Below, piece by piece: positions 45,276 through 58,100 of a stretch of DNA of 64,000 nt. The stretch is from contig OY747705.1 of assembly GCA_963556495.2 (NCBI GenBank), forward strand, positions 25,090,501 to 25,154,500, in the 5' to 3' direction. Origin of the DNA: Valencia hispanica. Taxonomy: Eukaryota; Chordata; Actinopteri; Cyprinodontiformes; Valenciidae. The notes beneath the pieces are model-generated. The model had not been told where the DNA came from and did not search any database. It saw nothing but the letters and a program-made list of their open reading frames with translations. How positions within the stretch are numbered: position 1 is the first letter of the stretch; the number at the start of each line of letters is the position of its first letter. The translations under genes were made by a program, and so were the position numbers.

Positions 45276-46676
45276 ATGTTTTATATATTACAGTGGAATG
45301 CGCGCAGCCTTATTGCAAATGGACAGGAACTTAAAAAATATTTAGAGGATTTTATTAATAAGCCCGATCTGATTTGTGTCCAGGAGTCATGGTTAAAACC
45401 TTGCCTGGATTTTGTAGTGCCTGGGTATGTGAGTGAGCGGCTTGACCGGGCCGATAAGGCTGGTGGGGGTTGTGTGATTTTTATTCAGGAGAATGTGCAA
45501 TATCAAAGAGTATCCCTTAACACTCAGCTGGAATGTATGGCAGTAAGGGTATGGGGCTCACAGGGGAAAATTAATGTGGTACATTTTTATAATCCATGTT
45601 TGCACCTTAATACTTGCACCTTGGATGAAATATTTCAGGTGGTGGGAGCACCAGTAGTGTGGGTAGGAGATTTTAATGCCCATAATCCGTTGTGGGGCAG
45701 TAAGTCTCGTGACCTTAACGAGGAGGTAGTTGAGGATTTTATGGATAGGAATGGACTGATTTGTATGAAGGATGGCAGGACCACGAGGTTTGATGTTGGA
45801 AAGGGAGGGTTTTCTTGTATTGATTTGGCCTTAGCCTCCAGTGAATTGGCGATTTTAGGAGAGTGGGATAATCTGGATAGTTGTTCAATAGGGAGTGATC
45901 ACTTTCCTATATTATTGAAATTTGGGAAATCTCTATTAACAGATGAGTTGGTCAGGCCTAAAACTTTAGATTTCAGGCATGCAAAGTGGAATGAGTTTGT
46001 GGAAGGATACACTAGGGATTTGGATAAGGTTAGGGATGACTCTTTGGAGGAGTGGAATGACAGCTTGTGTAAATTAATCTCACAGAATGCATGTCAGTTC
46101 ATCCCTTGCAATGTTGGTGGGAGGAATAGGGTATGTGTGCCCTGGTGGAATAAAGCTTGTACTGATGCTATAAGGGCAAGGAAAAAAGTATTAGTATTTT
46201 CACTTAAGGAATTGCAGAAGGCAATAAGTAGAGGTGGTAAAACCGCACCAGGTAAGGATGGGTTAGTATATGAAATTTTTAAGCATTTTAATGAAATGGT
46301 TTTGGATGAGGTATTGGCACTTATTAATAAAGTTTGGGAAGAGGGGGTATTGCCTTCAGCATGGAGGCAGGCTGTAGTGGTGCCAATCTTAAAGCCAGGA
46401 AAGGAAGCTAAGAGTCCAGGTTCATATAGGCCAATTGCTTTAACAACGGTGATATGTAAGATTATGGAGAGGATGGTTACTGATAGGTTAGTGTACAAAT
46501 TAGAGAAAGAGGGATGGTTTACTAACATACAAAATGGATTTAGGTTCGGAAGAGGTGCAATGGACTGTTCTGTTGTTGGAGTCAGATGTGCAAAAAGCAA
46601 TAGGGAACAAGGAGGCAGTTGCGGCAGTGTTTCTAGACATAGTGAAGTTGTGGTAAATAGAAAGAAGGCAGTATGA
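45276..46676 (+). pseudogene. LINE ORF2: intact AP endonuclease, deleted reverse transcriptase
   Basis: A 466-codon frame. Residues 1-215 form an apurinic-like endonuclease with the expected residues: QWNARSL (Asn8), VQESW (Glu37), GDFNAHN (Asp132, Asn134) and SDHFP (Asp208, His209). Residues 216-300 are the linker. At about residue 307 the normal spacer is missing and the frame jumps to SLKELQKAI and GKTAPGKDG, the start of the RT fingers, followed by GSYRPIALTTVICKIMERMV and NGFRFGRGAMD. A frameshift near 46610 leads to the start of RT motif A (VFLDI) in another frame, after which the coding region ends. The YADD catalytic motif and everything after it are absent. The endonuclease alone appears undamaged. 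Confidence 0.88.
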
Positions 46677-46680
46677 AATC

Positions 46681-47064
46681 AATAAAGTAATGATCCAAGT
46701 GTGTATTTTGAAGGTACATATTTAGTTAGTGACATTCAAGTATTTGGGGAAGGATTCATGTTTGCGTCTCTTTTTTATTTCTGTGATCAAATATTTCAGC
46801 TAGATTATCCGGTCTTGATCCTTGTGTAAACATAAAACATCAGCGAAACTGACTTATACTGCTACGCCCAACCGGACAGACCAGTAACAGCAAACATCAT
46901 ACACTAAATAAATACTTTCTACTGTGTGCTCATATGTTAGACTAACTTGGAATGGGAAAACTTGTTTTGCTTAAGTTCATACATTTTCTGTACCTGACAA
47001 CCATGACAATGTTTTAAGAAGTGAACAAAAGCTTGGCCACTGCCTCCTGCTAGAGGAGGCTCAT
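46681..47064. other. No recognisable feature
   Basis: About 380 bp of A/T-rich spacer between two transposons. Confidence 0.4.
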
Positions 47065-47583
47065 ATTTAAACCCAAAATTATTCATAACTACGATGTGTT
47101 TAGAGTTAAAGTCATCCTAATTTTAAAACTATCAACTACCAACATATTTCTTCTGATTGGAAGTAATACAATTTTTGAGTGACTCTGCAAGAGTAAAGTC
47201 TTGAATCTGACTGAGAATCTGTGAAGGAAGCTAAAGACTAGGGTGATTAGGCCTTCCATTTTGCAAGACTTTGAGCTCATCACCAAAAATAAAAATTGTC
47301 CAAGTACCTGAGGAGACCTGCAAAAATCTGATTAGCACTTTATATGGCAGTAAAGATTTTTCAATTTGAATTTGAATTTCTGACATTCTTTTAAATTGTT
47401 TTAAATGTAAACAAAAAGGTTTTGTTTGTTTGCTTTTTTTCCAAAATGTATACTCCTTTTACATTGTGTTATCTTTGAGAGATGCCTATTTAATTTATAA
47501 TTAGAAACTAACTTCTTGGTTGAATGCCAATAATTTTAAATGGGAATCTGCTACGCGTATGAATAATTTTGGAAACAACTGTA
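47065..47583 (+). mobile_element. Small Tc1-derived element with C-terminal transposase traces
   Basis: The right end, inverted, is TACAGTTGTTTCCAAAATTA (to 47583), a Tc1-type TIR start, continuing into cattcataCG and later cccatttaaaattattgg. A related block (cccaaaattattcataac) at 47076-47093 marks the left end. Between them 47205-47330 encodes decayed transposase C-terminal pieces (LTENL, LKTRVIRPSIL, DFELIT). The element is about 0.5 kb, so most of the transposase is deleted. Confidence 0.6.
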
Positions 47584-50500
47584 ATAAGTGACTCTGTTAT
47601 CAGTGAGCATCTGCTAAACCTGCCCACCATGTCATTCTCACTCTTTAAAGTCCTCTTGAAGGAGGTGCCAGAGAAAGTACTGGAGTTGCTAGTTTCCTCT
47701 AGCTAAATGGGGTATAGAATAGCGCTACATTTCCTCTTTTCCACCGTATTGCTGCACACTGATGTTCAGTTGATTGAAAGATGTGTACAACAACCTTGCC
47801 TTGCTTATATCAAAGACTAATTGTCTGGATATATTTGCTACTGTTAAAAACATGGACATGGCCATAGTGTGAATACTAAAGGAGCTCTACCCATCATCGT
47901 TAATTCAAATAAACTAAGCAGAACAAACCATTGTATGACCGTAAAAAAGAGATGCAGAAATCCTTTTCTTCTTCATGCCACTGCAAAATCTACTTATTTT
48001 ATTACTTTACTGCAAGCTAAATATTTCCACATTATGTGCAGTCTTTCCGAAGACAATGTTTGTCTCGTGTTTCTTTTATATGCCTTAAAATGCTAAACAT
48101 ACACAAGATTCAGTTACAACACTGTGTTGGGCTGCAAATTTCCAACATGCCTATGATTGCCCTGCAAGATTTATTTTGCTTTTATGAATTTAACATTTAT
48201 AAAACTTCTTTAATTGGACCTGTTTTTATGAATAAACTGTGGTTTGTGTCTTAGTCAGACTGAAAAACACAGCAATCCACTCAGTCGGTAGTGCAGACTG
48301 TCTTAATATTCACCCTCCAGTCTCCATGAACACCCTCTCTGCAGGAGCTTTCATGTCAATTTGAAAACCCTCCTTTACTTGCTCATTAGAAGAGGTGGCA
48401 GGCGGAATAAGCAACGCTGATCTGACATTTCCTGCAACACAAAGCAATTAATCAGGCAATAATGAGAAAATATTAAACTAGAAAGTTCTCGAGATCTTTG
48501 ATTCTCACTGCCTTCTGTGCATGTTGTGATTTTTTTTTTGTGAAGTTTAATAACGGTAGGAAACCTGGAATGATTTTAAATGCTGACTCCAAACACCAAC
48601 TCACCTTCTGTTGCTTTGGACATCTCTACAGCAAACAGTGAATTTGAGAAGATTCTGGAAAACATGCTTTGATTAAACTGACACAGCAGACAATGATTAT
48701 AATGAGTAATTTATTAGGAGATATTAGAAGTTATTCTGAAGGATGATGTCATATAAGCTTCTCCTCATACTCTCAGGGATTGATTGTTTTTCAAAGAGTG
48801 ATGAACATGGGAAATTCGCGAAGCCATAGTACAGATATGGGTGTTGGCAGGATAGTGAAAAAAATGAGTAAATCAGGAACTTATGATACTTTGAAACAGA
48901 AAGGATGAGAGCCATTCTATAAAACAAGCAATAACTCCTCAGTGGGGAAGAAAATGAGTTTTGCGTTAAATAAGATGAATAGGAGATAGCCAGTTTTAGC
49001 TTTAACAACCAGCTGAATCACTCAGGAGTCCAGTTAAAATAATTAGAGATCATTAAAATGTCTGAGATAAGAATCATCTTTGCTCAGGTGGACAAAGAGG
49101 CTTTGTTCAAGACAAGCTAGAAGAATTAAAAATGAGTTAGGCAAAACCTCATTTTGACATTAATAGTACGAAGAGATCAAGTGTGTGATTTTTGCATCAG
49201 GGTAAGGTGTTCCAGTTAATTAACCTGTATTAAGCTCAGTATGAGAGATTTCTACGTGGGGCGAATTTTCAGTTTAAGGTGTGAGGACTTATTATCCAGA
49301 CTAAAGGTGTTTTGAACTTAAAGAACAGCATGTAATGTTCCGCAGGCAATATTAGACTTGAGATACAATTGCTGCTGGAGTTAAAGGGTCGTCACAGACT
49401 CGTCGTTTTGACCTTTGGCTAATGGAATCAGTGGAAGAAATGTTACTACAAAATAATTGAATTATAATAATAATACATTCTTCTGATTTTATACCCCCCT
49501 GAATAGGGTTCAGCACTATTTTGTGGTAAACGTCCCTTCTCTGGCTCTACATCTTTTTTATTGGTTTAGTACAATCTTGTGATAAACTAATGTAGCATTT
49601 TTTGTCACACATCAACACTTCCTGTTACTACCAAAACAAGCAGTTTCAGTATTTACATATTGTCAGTTGAAGCTTAATTTGGTGAAAAGCAACATTTTTG
49701 CTTTGGATTTTAGCCATTAAGATAAATCTGCACTTACCTCAGTAATGCATTTTATGATGGAAGCTTGGAGCCATGAAAAATTTTATCAAGACATTGGCCC
49801 ATGGGCCTGACTTTGGGGTTGTCTGTGATTTGTTTATTACTTATAAACCTCAGATTCTCTCATATTAAAAATGTCCAGACATATTTGTGTCGTGTAATTA
49901 AATCCTGCCAGTTGATATGCTCTTTTGGCCTCTGGTCTTTGCTGGTGAAACAGCTGTTTGAAAGCAGTGCCAAAGCCAGATCATACCTTTATGCCTGTCT
50001 GATAAATTTAGCTAAATCTAAATATTCAACTGTATGGTCATAAAGAAAAAGATGTTGATTCAAAATACAGAAAATTGCAAATGATCCTCAATTTCACTCT
50101 CTTCAAATTTAGTGCAACAGGTTGCCAAAATGGCAGACCAACACAGGGCTACTCCTGGCTCTCCTTGCACATCAGTCTCAAAGCTAGATGCTTGCAGGGA
50201 GGCATGATGATGTTCAACCTTTTTTATTAAAATTTAGGTAGCTTGTTGTTCACCTCAATTAATGGAAAGAAGCATCAATTTCAATCAAGTTTCTCTTTCA
50301 AGGAATTGATCCACAATGTTTGAATCCATAGATACCTTGAGAAGAAGTTGCAGCACATTGCAGGTGTCTGAAAAGAAAGTCTGTTTGGTTTTTACTCGTT
50401 AGGAAAGAAGGTGTCTAATGTTGCAGCTTGAAAAATCTTTGGCCATGAGATACATATATACCTTAACTTTTGTCAGAAATTAGTAAAAGAGATAAACTGA

Positions 50501-51304
50501 GTGATTGGAACTAATAATAATATCTTAGCAGGCTTTTCACCCTAATAGTTTATGCGGTGATAAACTGATTGTATATCTTGGAATTCTGGATCAGACACCT
50601 GTTCATTTGAAGGTAAGATTTTTTTTCTGATTTTATGGAAGCAGCACGTTGATAAAGAGCCGGGATAACGCACCGAATTGTTTGGCTGTCCTGCTCTTTC
50701 CTTTGCGTTTCTAATTAAGAACCAGGCTCTGCAGCTCTAATGGTAATTCACAGGTGTCTGCTGCCTGGCAGTCACCATGACAACCTCAAGGTATGCCATC
50801 TAATCCATAACACACACGCGCACACACACACAGAGATGAATTTTTATTCCTGCTCTCTTATCAGGGTTGATTAATCCGGACAACAAACACTGCTCACTGT
50901 GGCGTGGGCAACCTGCCGCTGATTTCGCCTCAACAGGAAATTGAGCCTGTCTGGTAAAAGTCAAACCTTAAACTGCACTGTTGTTGGTAAACAGACACTT
51001 GAGGTATGCTCATGAAAAAGCTCTTTGTGCAGTTGCTCAGTCCCACTTTGTTTTATTTTAAAAGTGATCATGACAGATGATTGAGCACACCAGGGTCGAT
51101 TTAAGCCTCTGTCAGCCCACCATCCCCCGCTTTCATTGCTCAAAAGTGCACGAGTATATTTTTAAACCTCATATAAAGAGCCTCCCATTCAGTGAAGTCT
51201 GCTCTATTTTTTCACCAAATCATTCAAACAATTTTTCTGGAGCCTATTTGTGTTTCCCCACTCATCCGAGCTTTATGGCATGAGCAAGCCACAGCATATT
51301 GAAC
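47584..51304. other. No recognised gene or transposon; possible conserved noncoding DNA
   Basis: About 3.7 kb. Open frames (47869-48096, 49008-48724, 49801-50043) lack domains. A short CA-rich run lies at 50808-50832. The part 50690-50930, with taattaagaaccagg- and ctaatggtaattcacaggtg-like blocks, looks more complex than its surroundings and could hold a conserved noncoding element, but that is only an impression. Confidence 0.35.
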
Positions 51305-53880
51305 ATGGTTTAATCAGTGATACACAAAATTTGTGACAACAAAGGACACACCCTAGACTTGGTCATCACGCATGGCCTGTCCACCCGTGTGTCCTCTGTT
51401 GTTGACTTGGCTGTCTCTGACCACTACTGTGCACGTCTACTACAGGAGACCTCTGTGAGAACTGTCAGGAAGCGCCATCTAACCCCTGGAGTGGCTGCAG
51501 GTTTTCTGGAAATTTTTAAAAAGAATCCTCCTATTGTTTTACCTGCCCCCTGTGATTTTATTATCAAGGATTTTAATAGAAGGCTTCAGTCCACTCTTGA
51601 CCGGCTTGCTCCACTACAAGTTAAAAGTTTAAAATCTAAAGCTGCAACGCCGTGGAAAGATGAAAACCTCCGAAAAACGATGAGAAATTGTAGGGCGGCA
51701 GAGAGAAAATGGAGGAAAAGTAAAACCACAATAAACCATCAAATATACACAGATCTTCTCAAATTATACAACAATGCAGTAAGAAATTCAAGAAATTCAT
51801 ACTTCTCCAAAATCCTCTCGGAAAATAAAAATAATTCCAAAATCCTTTTTTCCACCATTGATAAACTTTTTAACAGAGCTACTACTGCATTTCCTAAAAC
51901 CCCCTCAAACACTCTTTGTGAGGAGTTCGCAGACCACTTCAGAGGGAAGGTAGACACCATCAGATGTAAGATTTTATCTTCTCAGAGTAACATGGTTTTA
52001 GACGAGTGTGTGTCTTTACCAGAGGAAATGCTGGACAGTTTTGTCCTGGTAGAAGCTGGGACTCTTGATAAAGTTTTCTCCTCAGTGAGGCCCACCACAT
52101 GTGTTTTGGACCCGATTCCCACTTCCTTTTTTAAGCAATTTTATGGATCTTTTAGAGATGAGATTTTAACAATGATGAATTGCTCCCTTCAGACGGGGGT
52201 CTTTCCTGCCGCCTTTAAAGGGGCGGTAGTGAGGCCCCTGTTGAAGAAGAGCAATTTAGATTTTAATGATTTTAACAATTTTAGACCAGTATCTAACTTA
52301 TCTTTTTTAAGCATAATTTTAGAAAACAAATTTTTAATTCAACTTAATGATTTTATTAAAGAGCACAATGTCCTGGAGAAATTTCAGTCTGGTTTTAGGG
52401 TGAACAGCACAGAGACGGCCCTTCTGAAGATTTTAAATGATTTTAGATTAAGCTATGATGCACAGAGGGTGACAGTGTTGGTTCTACTGGATCTAAGCGC
52501 TACCTTCGATACAGTAGACCACACTATTCTTTTAACCCGTTTAAAACAGATCGGCCTCTCTGGTGATGTTCTCAAATGGTTCACATCCTATCTTACAGAC
52601 AGGACTTTTATGGTAAGTTTAGATACCTGCTCCTCTAGGGTCCATAGGATTACATGTGGTGTGCCCCAGGGTTCGATTTTAGGCCCAGTGCTTTTTAACC
52701 TGTATATGCTCCCTCTTGGCAGCGTCATCAGAAGACATGGAGTCAACTTTCACAGTTATGCTGATGATACACAGCTGTACATCTCCATGTCTCCTGATGA
52801 CACACGGCCAATGGATACACTTTTTAACTGCATTTTAGACATTAAATGCTGGATGGCAGAAAACTTTCTCCAGCTCAACCAGGACAAAACTGAAGTTTTA
52901 GTCATCGGTCCTGAGGGAGAAACTTTTACCAAAACTACAATCACTGTCTTTTAATCCCTCTGTACCAGTGAAGAACCTGGGCGTAATTTTTTACTCTGAG
53001 CTGACTTTTATTCCTCACATAAAAATATTGCTAAAATAGGTTTTTATCAACTAAAGAACATCGCCAGAGTCCGCCCCATTCTCTCTCGGGCCAACACGGA
53101 GACACTGATGCATGCTTTTATCTCCAGTAGAATTGATTACTGTAATGCCCTGCTTTCTGGTCTTCCCAAAAAGAGTATATCAGGTTTACAACTACTACAA
53201 AATTCAGCAACACATGTCCTGATGAAGACCAGGAGGCGGGAGCACATTACACCGGTCTTAAAATCATTGCATTGGCTCCCTGTACATTTCAGGATCGACT
53301 TTAAGATTTTTTAAATGGTTTTTAAGTGTCTTAATGGTCTTGGGCCTTCTTAACTCTCTGAACTGCTTTTACCATATAAACCTTCGCGGTCTCTGCGCTC
53401 CTCTGGCAGCCGTCTCCTTGTCACCCCAAAAGTCAGGACACACACGCATGGCGAGGCGTCTTTCTAGTTTCATGGCCCTCACCTCTGGAACAGGCTGCCA
53501 GAGGACCTCAGGGCTGCAGAGAACGTTCATGTTTTTAAGAGCAGGCCCAAGACTCACCTTTTTAGCTTAGCTTTTAACTGATTATTATTTATTACTGTCT
53601 GTTTAATTGCTCTGCATGTTTTATATGATTATATTTTTATCAGTTTTACTATTTAATCTTAGCACATTAATTTACTGTTTATTTTTATACTTTAGTTTAT
53701 CTTAACCCCCGTTCCAGTGTTTCCTCTGTTGGAGCCGTCTGCCCCGGGAGCGGTGGTCGGCTGTGGCTGCCTGGGTGCTCTCCAGGTGGAGCTTGGGTGG
53801 AGGTGGGGGTCTTGGCCTTGCCTCCACTGGGTGCCCTGTGTCGGTGCCTCGGCTGCTGCTGTTAATCTACCGCTGCCGGG
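51305..53880 (+). mobile_element. L2-like LINE, 5'-truncated, near-complete RT
   Basis: Starts inside the endonuclease (GHTLDLVITHGL at about 51346) and continues through RT, the C-terminal region and a 3' UTR to about 53880. There the GC-rich UTR block ends abruptly, while the related fragment at 1711-2300 runs on to a TTTGA tail. The shared region covers roughly 53521-53880 against 2300-1945 and is nearly identical apart from scattered substitutions and small indels. Both ends are thus incomplete. Confidence 0.9.
51317..53577 (+). pseudogene. L2-like LINE ORF2 (endonuclease end plus reverse transcriptase)
   Basis: Open for 545 codons (51317-52954) without an initiating ATG, since the upstream end is lost. 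It holds the end of the endonuclease (SDHYC, near residue 35), a linker, RT fingers (FRPVSNLSFLS), motif A LLDLSATFDTVDH (about residue 390), motif B GVPQGSILGPVLF (about residue 448), and motif C YADDTQLY (about residue 481) with both catalytic Asp residues. A frameshift near 52945 leads to NLGVIF in another frame, then SSRIDYCNALLSGLPKKS, LHWLPV, a stop at about 53312, and the final HLWNRLPEDLRAAENVHVFK and a decayed end near 53577. The RT core is intact; the lesions are all at the ends. Confidence 0.9.
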
Positions 53881-54082
53881 TGAAAAAAAGGTGAAATCAA
53901 TTTATGTAAACTTGACTAATACTTTAAAGCATTTGATCATAGATGGAAAATAAATGCAAAATAAAAAAGCTTTTCCATTTACATAATAATAATGTGTTTA
54001 ATAAACCTGTATCTGTCTGTTAGAGCTCCTGTTTCTCTCCTCCTCTCTTAATTGTCATGATATAAGAACAGGGCTTTTGTCT

Positions 54083-54290
54083 AGGAATGCACAATATATT
54101 GGCAATAACATCGACATCGGTATTTGTCTGATGAGCAAAACCAAGCCAATTTTAAAAACGCTGTTTATTTCCATCTTGTAAAAGATTTATGTAATATTTA
54201 TAACATTGTAAATATTGGTTATTGGCCATAACAACAATATTAATACCAAATATTGGTATTGGTGCAAATTTTTGGTTCGATGCATCCCCA
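54083..54290. mobile_element. Small hAT-like MITE
   Basis: The left end ctaggaatgcacaatatatt and, inverted, the right end tggggatgcatcgaacc are compatible with hAT TIRs of the '(t)agggatgcaccgat' type. The interior has repeated ttggtattgg and attggttattggcc blocks. No clear 8-bp duplication was found. It is weaker than the MITE at 18386-19000, whose ends are related. Confidence 0.45.
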
Positions 54291-54689
54291 ATTTTTTTTT
54301 TCCACCCCCAATTTTGACTCTGCCCTAATGTGCTGCCCCAGCCTTTCTGTTCACCTTTTCATGTGTTCACTAAGAAAATGACCAAATTGACAGACAACAA
54401 AGCTAAATGCCAAGAAAGCTACCACTTAGTGGGGATCCAAGTAATTCATCACCAGAACCTGGACTGTCACTACAACCAGCCTGAGCAGAACCTCCCACCA
54501 GTAGGCTACTGCTCTTCCACCTTCAGCTGTTCCAGTTTAGCTTTCTGTCCAGCTACCAGTGGCAGGTGATAGCCCACAGCAATGATCTGAGCTTTCCACA
54601 TGGTCACACAAAATACAGGATGTTTCCAGCCCGAGAAACCACTAATTAAGTGGTTTTAATTTGCTCCAAATGAGATTCAGGGAAAACAA
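54291..54689. other. No recognisable feature
   Basis: About 400 bp; the 79-codon open frame 54330-54569 has no domain I recognise. Confidence 0.4.
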
Positions 54690-55125
54690 AAAATATTACA
54701 TTACATTGCGTCCCCATTTTTAACCCTGCCAAGCACTATATGGTGAAATTTAAAAGAGACATAAATGTTAATAACAGCTTCTTTGGGGATTATCAAGAAA
54801 ACGTGACACATAATTTCTGGTACTGCTCTTTCGCACATGGGCTTTGGAAAGAGTTTAGCAGGTTATTAACCATATTTTGACAGATTTTCTCTTATGATGG
54901 AAAAATGTCTTACTCGTTTTTTTTTTAGAATATCTGAAAAAGATGATAAATGCTTAATTATACATCAATTCAATACCAGACTATCAAGAAAAAGGCTCTC
55001 AAAACAATTCATTTACACACATTTTTGCATGTACAGTATATGTATAACACCCCTGGCTGTTTGAATCTGTTGAATTCTTCTGTTCGTGTGTGGTATACTT
55101 GCTATTTGTTCAATAAAGTTCTTCA
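54690..55125 (+). mobile_element. L1-like LINE 3' end, decayed
   Basis: 54770-54870 encodes, in plus orientation, NNSFFGDYQENVTHNFWYC and LWKEFSRLL, which correspond to the ORF2 C-terminal Cys/His region of vertebrate L1-type LINEs (pattern ...ET.xHxFWxC...W). After further decayed coding sequence the 3' UTR ends ttgttcaataaagttcttca plus an A-run at 55111-55132, again like L1-type tails in fish. 5'-truncated. Confidence 0.55.
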
Positions 55126-58100
55126 AAAAAACTGCACATCACGTCAATGTGCTAACGTCCGGCCAATCATGTAGTGGAATGTTAGCATCCAGTCAATCAT
55201 GTAATGTCCTAGTAATGCGTAGGCCCCCCAAGCAGATCTGGTACCTACACCGGTGTTCTGACGGAACACCACACCCATCAGAACGGCATACCTTTGGGTA
55301 ATGTACATGCACAGCAGGGAGACTTGCAGAAATGCGCCTGTGTTAAATTCAAACCATCAATTCAGCATACCTTAGACTACAGCGGAGCGATAAGATTTGG
55401 TGTATTATCACATATTATATACACATGACTTAATTGCATGCTTTATAGAACCACAAGAAATGTTGACAGAAGTTTTCCATATATTATTTTTGGCAAGGGG
55501 AGTCGTAAAATTATGTAATGTCGTGTTAAATCGTTATATCAGCTGTATTAGGTCCATTGTAAATAAAAGGGGGGGAAAATTGGTAAATTTCTGTCAAAAG
55601 ATCTTGATATCAATTTTACACATTTTCAAGAAAATACTCTGCTCTACACCGGGGCCAGAACCTTTGTTTTTGTGCTCCTAAAGCAGCCACGGTTGAGCCA
55701 CTGTCATGATCTTTCTGTGTGTCTGCTTGTGTACGTGAATGAGACATCTTCCTTATATAGATATTCAGATATTCATGGAAAAAATATGAAAATTCTTATC
55801 TACGACCCACCGGAATAAAGAAACTTTCAAAGCACCCAGGCTGAATTTTAACACCATCCTATCCTATTGAGGAAATATGTTACAAAAAACAAGTGTCCTC
55901 CAATTTTTCCATATATGTATGGGCATGTGTAACTATTACTCCCCAGAAAAGCAGGTTTTATTCTGATATTTTATTTAATATGGACACAACAAGATGATCA
56001 TTATTGCAACCTGTAAGGCTTTGTGGATGTTTTCAGTGTCAATCAAAAAGCCACATGTGATGCTTATTTTAACTCTGAAGCTGTGACAGTTGGGAGATGC
56101 AGCTTTAAACAGTGACACGCTGTAAGAGGTTAGAGAGAAAGCAGGAGTTACAGAGTTGAAACGGTGTCAGCTGTGTTTATTGATGAGGACACCATGTCAG
56201 GGTCTTGTCACTTTGATGAAAGAGATGAATAATTTGCTGCTTGGAGAAAGAACAAACAGTACAACGCTTCTCTCAAGATTATTACAGAATAATGAAACTG
56301 AAGAAAAAATTGCTCTCTCATCGTCGACAGGGTCTATTGGCTGTTTAATGTAACTGCTTTCATTTCCTGTCATTAGGTTTACACTTTTTTCATGAAATGA
56401 AATTGCAAGCTATAATTATTTTTTATTTCATGATCAAAATCAACACTAGCATCATCAAATTGGCATTTCCTGTGCTTTATTTTTTTTTTATTACAACTTC
56501 ATAAAACTTCACTGATACATCTTTTCAAACTAGATAAAAGCAGTTAGAAGCTTAATTGGCAACATGATAGATCTTTACTGTTAAAAAACTAATTTTCAGA
56601 CAGCACACCAGTGTTGTAAGTAATTGAATGAGGCGCAGCATAATGCAACATTAGTTATCTAACTCTGTAACATGTCAACACATTGCAAATGTGTCCAAAA
56701 CATAACTTATTGATAACTTATGAGATGCAAATGAATCCTGAGGGCACTGAAATATTTTACATATACATAAATGACACATGTTGAGGAAAGTTAAGGGCTG
56801 TAATAAAAGACAATCAGCCAGCTGTACCATGGGCTCTGTAGCTATTACCTACTAACATAGAGGCCAATCAAGTTGCACTTTCAAGATAATCTGCACAACA
56901 ATCACTGTGCCCGTGATTTACAGTGTAATTTTACAGCTTGACTTGAACAGCAGTGAGCTACTTAGAGCTTCCTTAGAGCACTTAGATGTAAGTAAGATGG
57001 AAGAAAGCAAGACTGTTGAAGATCAAAGCCTTTTAAAAATAGGACTACAAATCCTTTTAACCGAGGCCATTGTATCAGATTGGTGAGGGATTATTTTCCC
57101 TTTACAATAAACATAGTCAAATAAAAAAGGAGGGTTTTTTAAGTTCAGTGGGAGCTTATGCGGCTGCAATAAAATACACTTTAATTTTAGGGCATTTTTG
57201 CACATCTAAGGTCACCAGTGTTGACAAAAAATGCAGAGAGAACTGTACTTTTTTTTTTAACTAATCCCAAAAGACATGGCGTGGCTAATATCATAAGGTA
57301 AATCTCAGTTTGGTATGTTTTGAAGATCTGAAACAACTGAACATTTGTTGACTAGTGCTGTACAAACAGTAGTACCCCACACTACCTTTTCCTTTATACT
57401 TTTCAAAGGAATAACAATCATTCTAAGGAATGTCACTTAAAGTTTTCAGCAAGCAGCTGTTAATGTATGAACACAGCAGGCAGCCATTACACTAAATGAC
57501 AATTTTAACAACATTGCTCTCAACTCTGCCACAAGACACACATGCACCCTCTCTTGTCTCATTCCTTCACTCGTAGAGCACTTCTCCATGTGGTTGCCAT
57601 AGTAATCTAAAAGCCAATAACAGCCCTAAACCTTTCCCCTCTTAAATCCGGAAAGCCGTGGATGAAACTTGCCCCAATCAAATTTGCCCCACTCAGTATA
57701 GGTTCTCTTGTATTATGCTGCACCGCGTCCAGAATCGACTTCCTTCACCCCCAGCCTCTCTTGTGTTTCCATAGTCTTTCCCTTTCTCAGAGGAAGACAG
57801 CAACATAAATCAATTTACAAGCAGTGAGAGACATTCAGCATCAGATGGAAATCAACAGTGGCAGATGGAGGATATTGGAAAACATTTTCTTCCCCCGCCA
57901 AATCCAGCAGCAGCATCTCCTCTGCAGCTGGCAAAGGAAACCTAATAGTATGTTTGCGTGTGCATTCGCCTCGAAGGTGATGAATTAGAAATGGTGAGGA
58001 TGCAGAGAGGATAAAAGGGTGTGAATCTCTTGCTTGGCTTGCATTTTAACAATATCAAATCATGAATATTTTCAGTTATAGCAGCCAAAGTTTTTGGAGG

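Larger units (their letters stand above)
43985..46680 (+). mobile_element. I/Nimb-like LINE with internal deletions
   Basis: The 5' part is preserved: an untranslated leader from about 43985 (T/TTTG-rich) to 44132, ORF1 (44133-45275) and ORF2 (from 45276). Within ORF2 the endonuclease is complete, but sequence between it and the RT fingers has been lost near 46195-46205. The RT stops short at about 46640, where the sequence jumps to a short tail ending aatcaataaagtaa near 46686. Keeping both ends while losing the middle differs from the 5' truncation of the other LINEs here. The two-ORF layout with zinc knuckles in ORF1 fits the I superfamily; Nimb is my best guess from motif memory. Confidence 0.75.

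Noticed and set aside
50808..50832. CA microsatellite
   Set aside because: Only about 25 bases and interrupted; too short to list as a repeat feature of its own.
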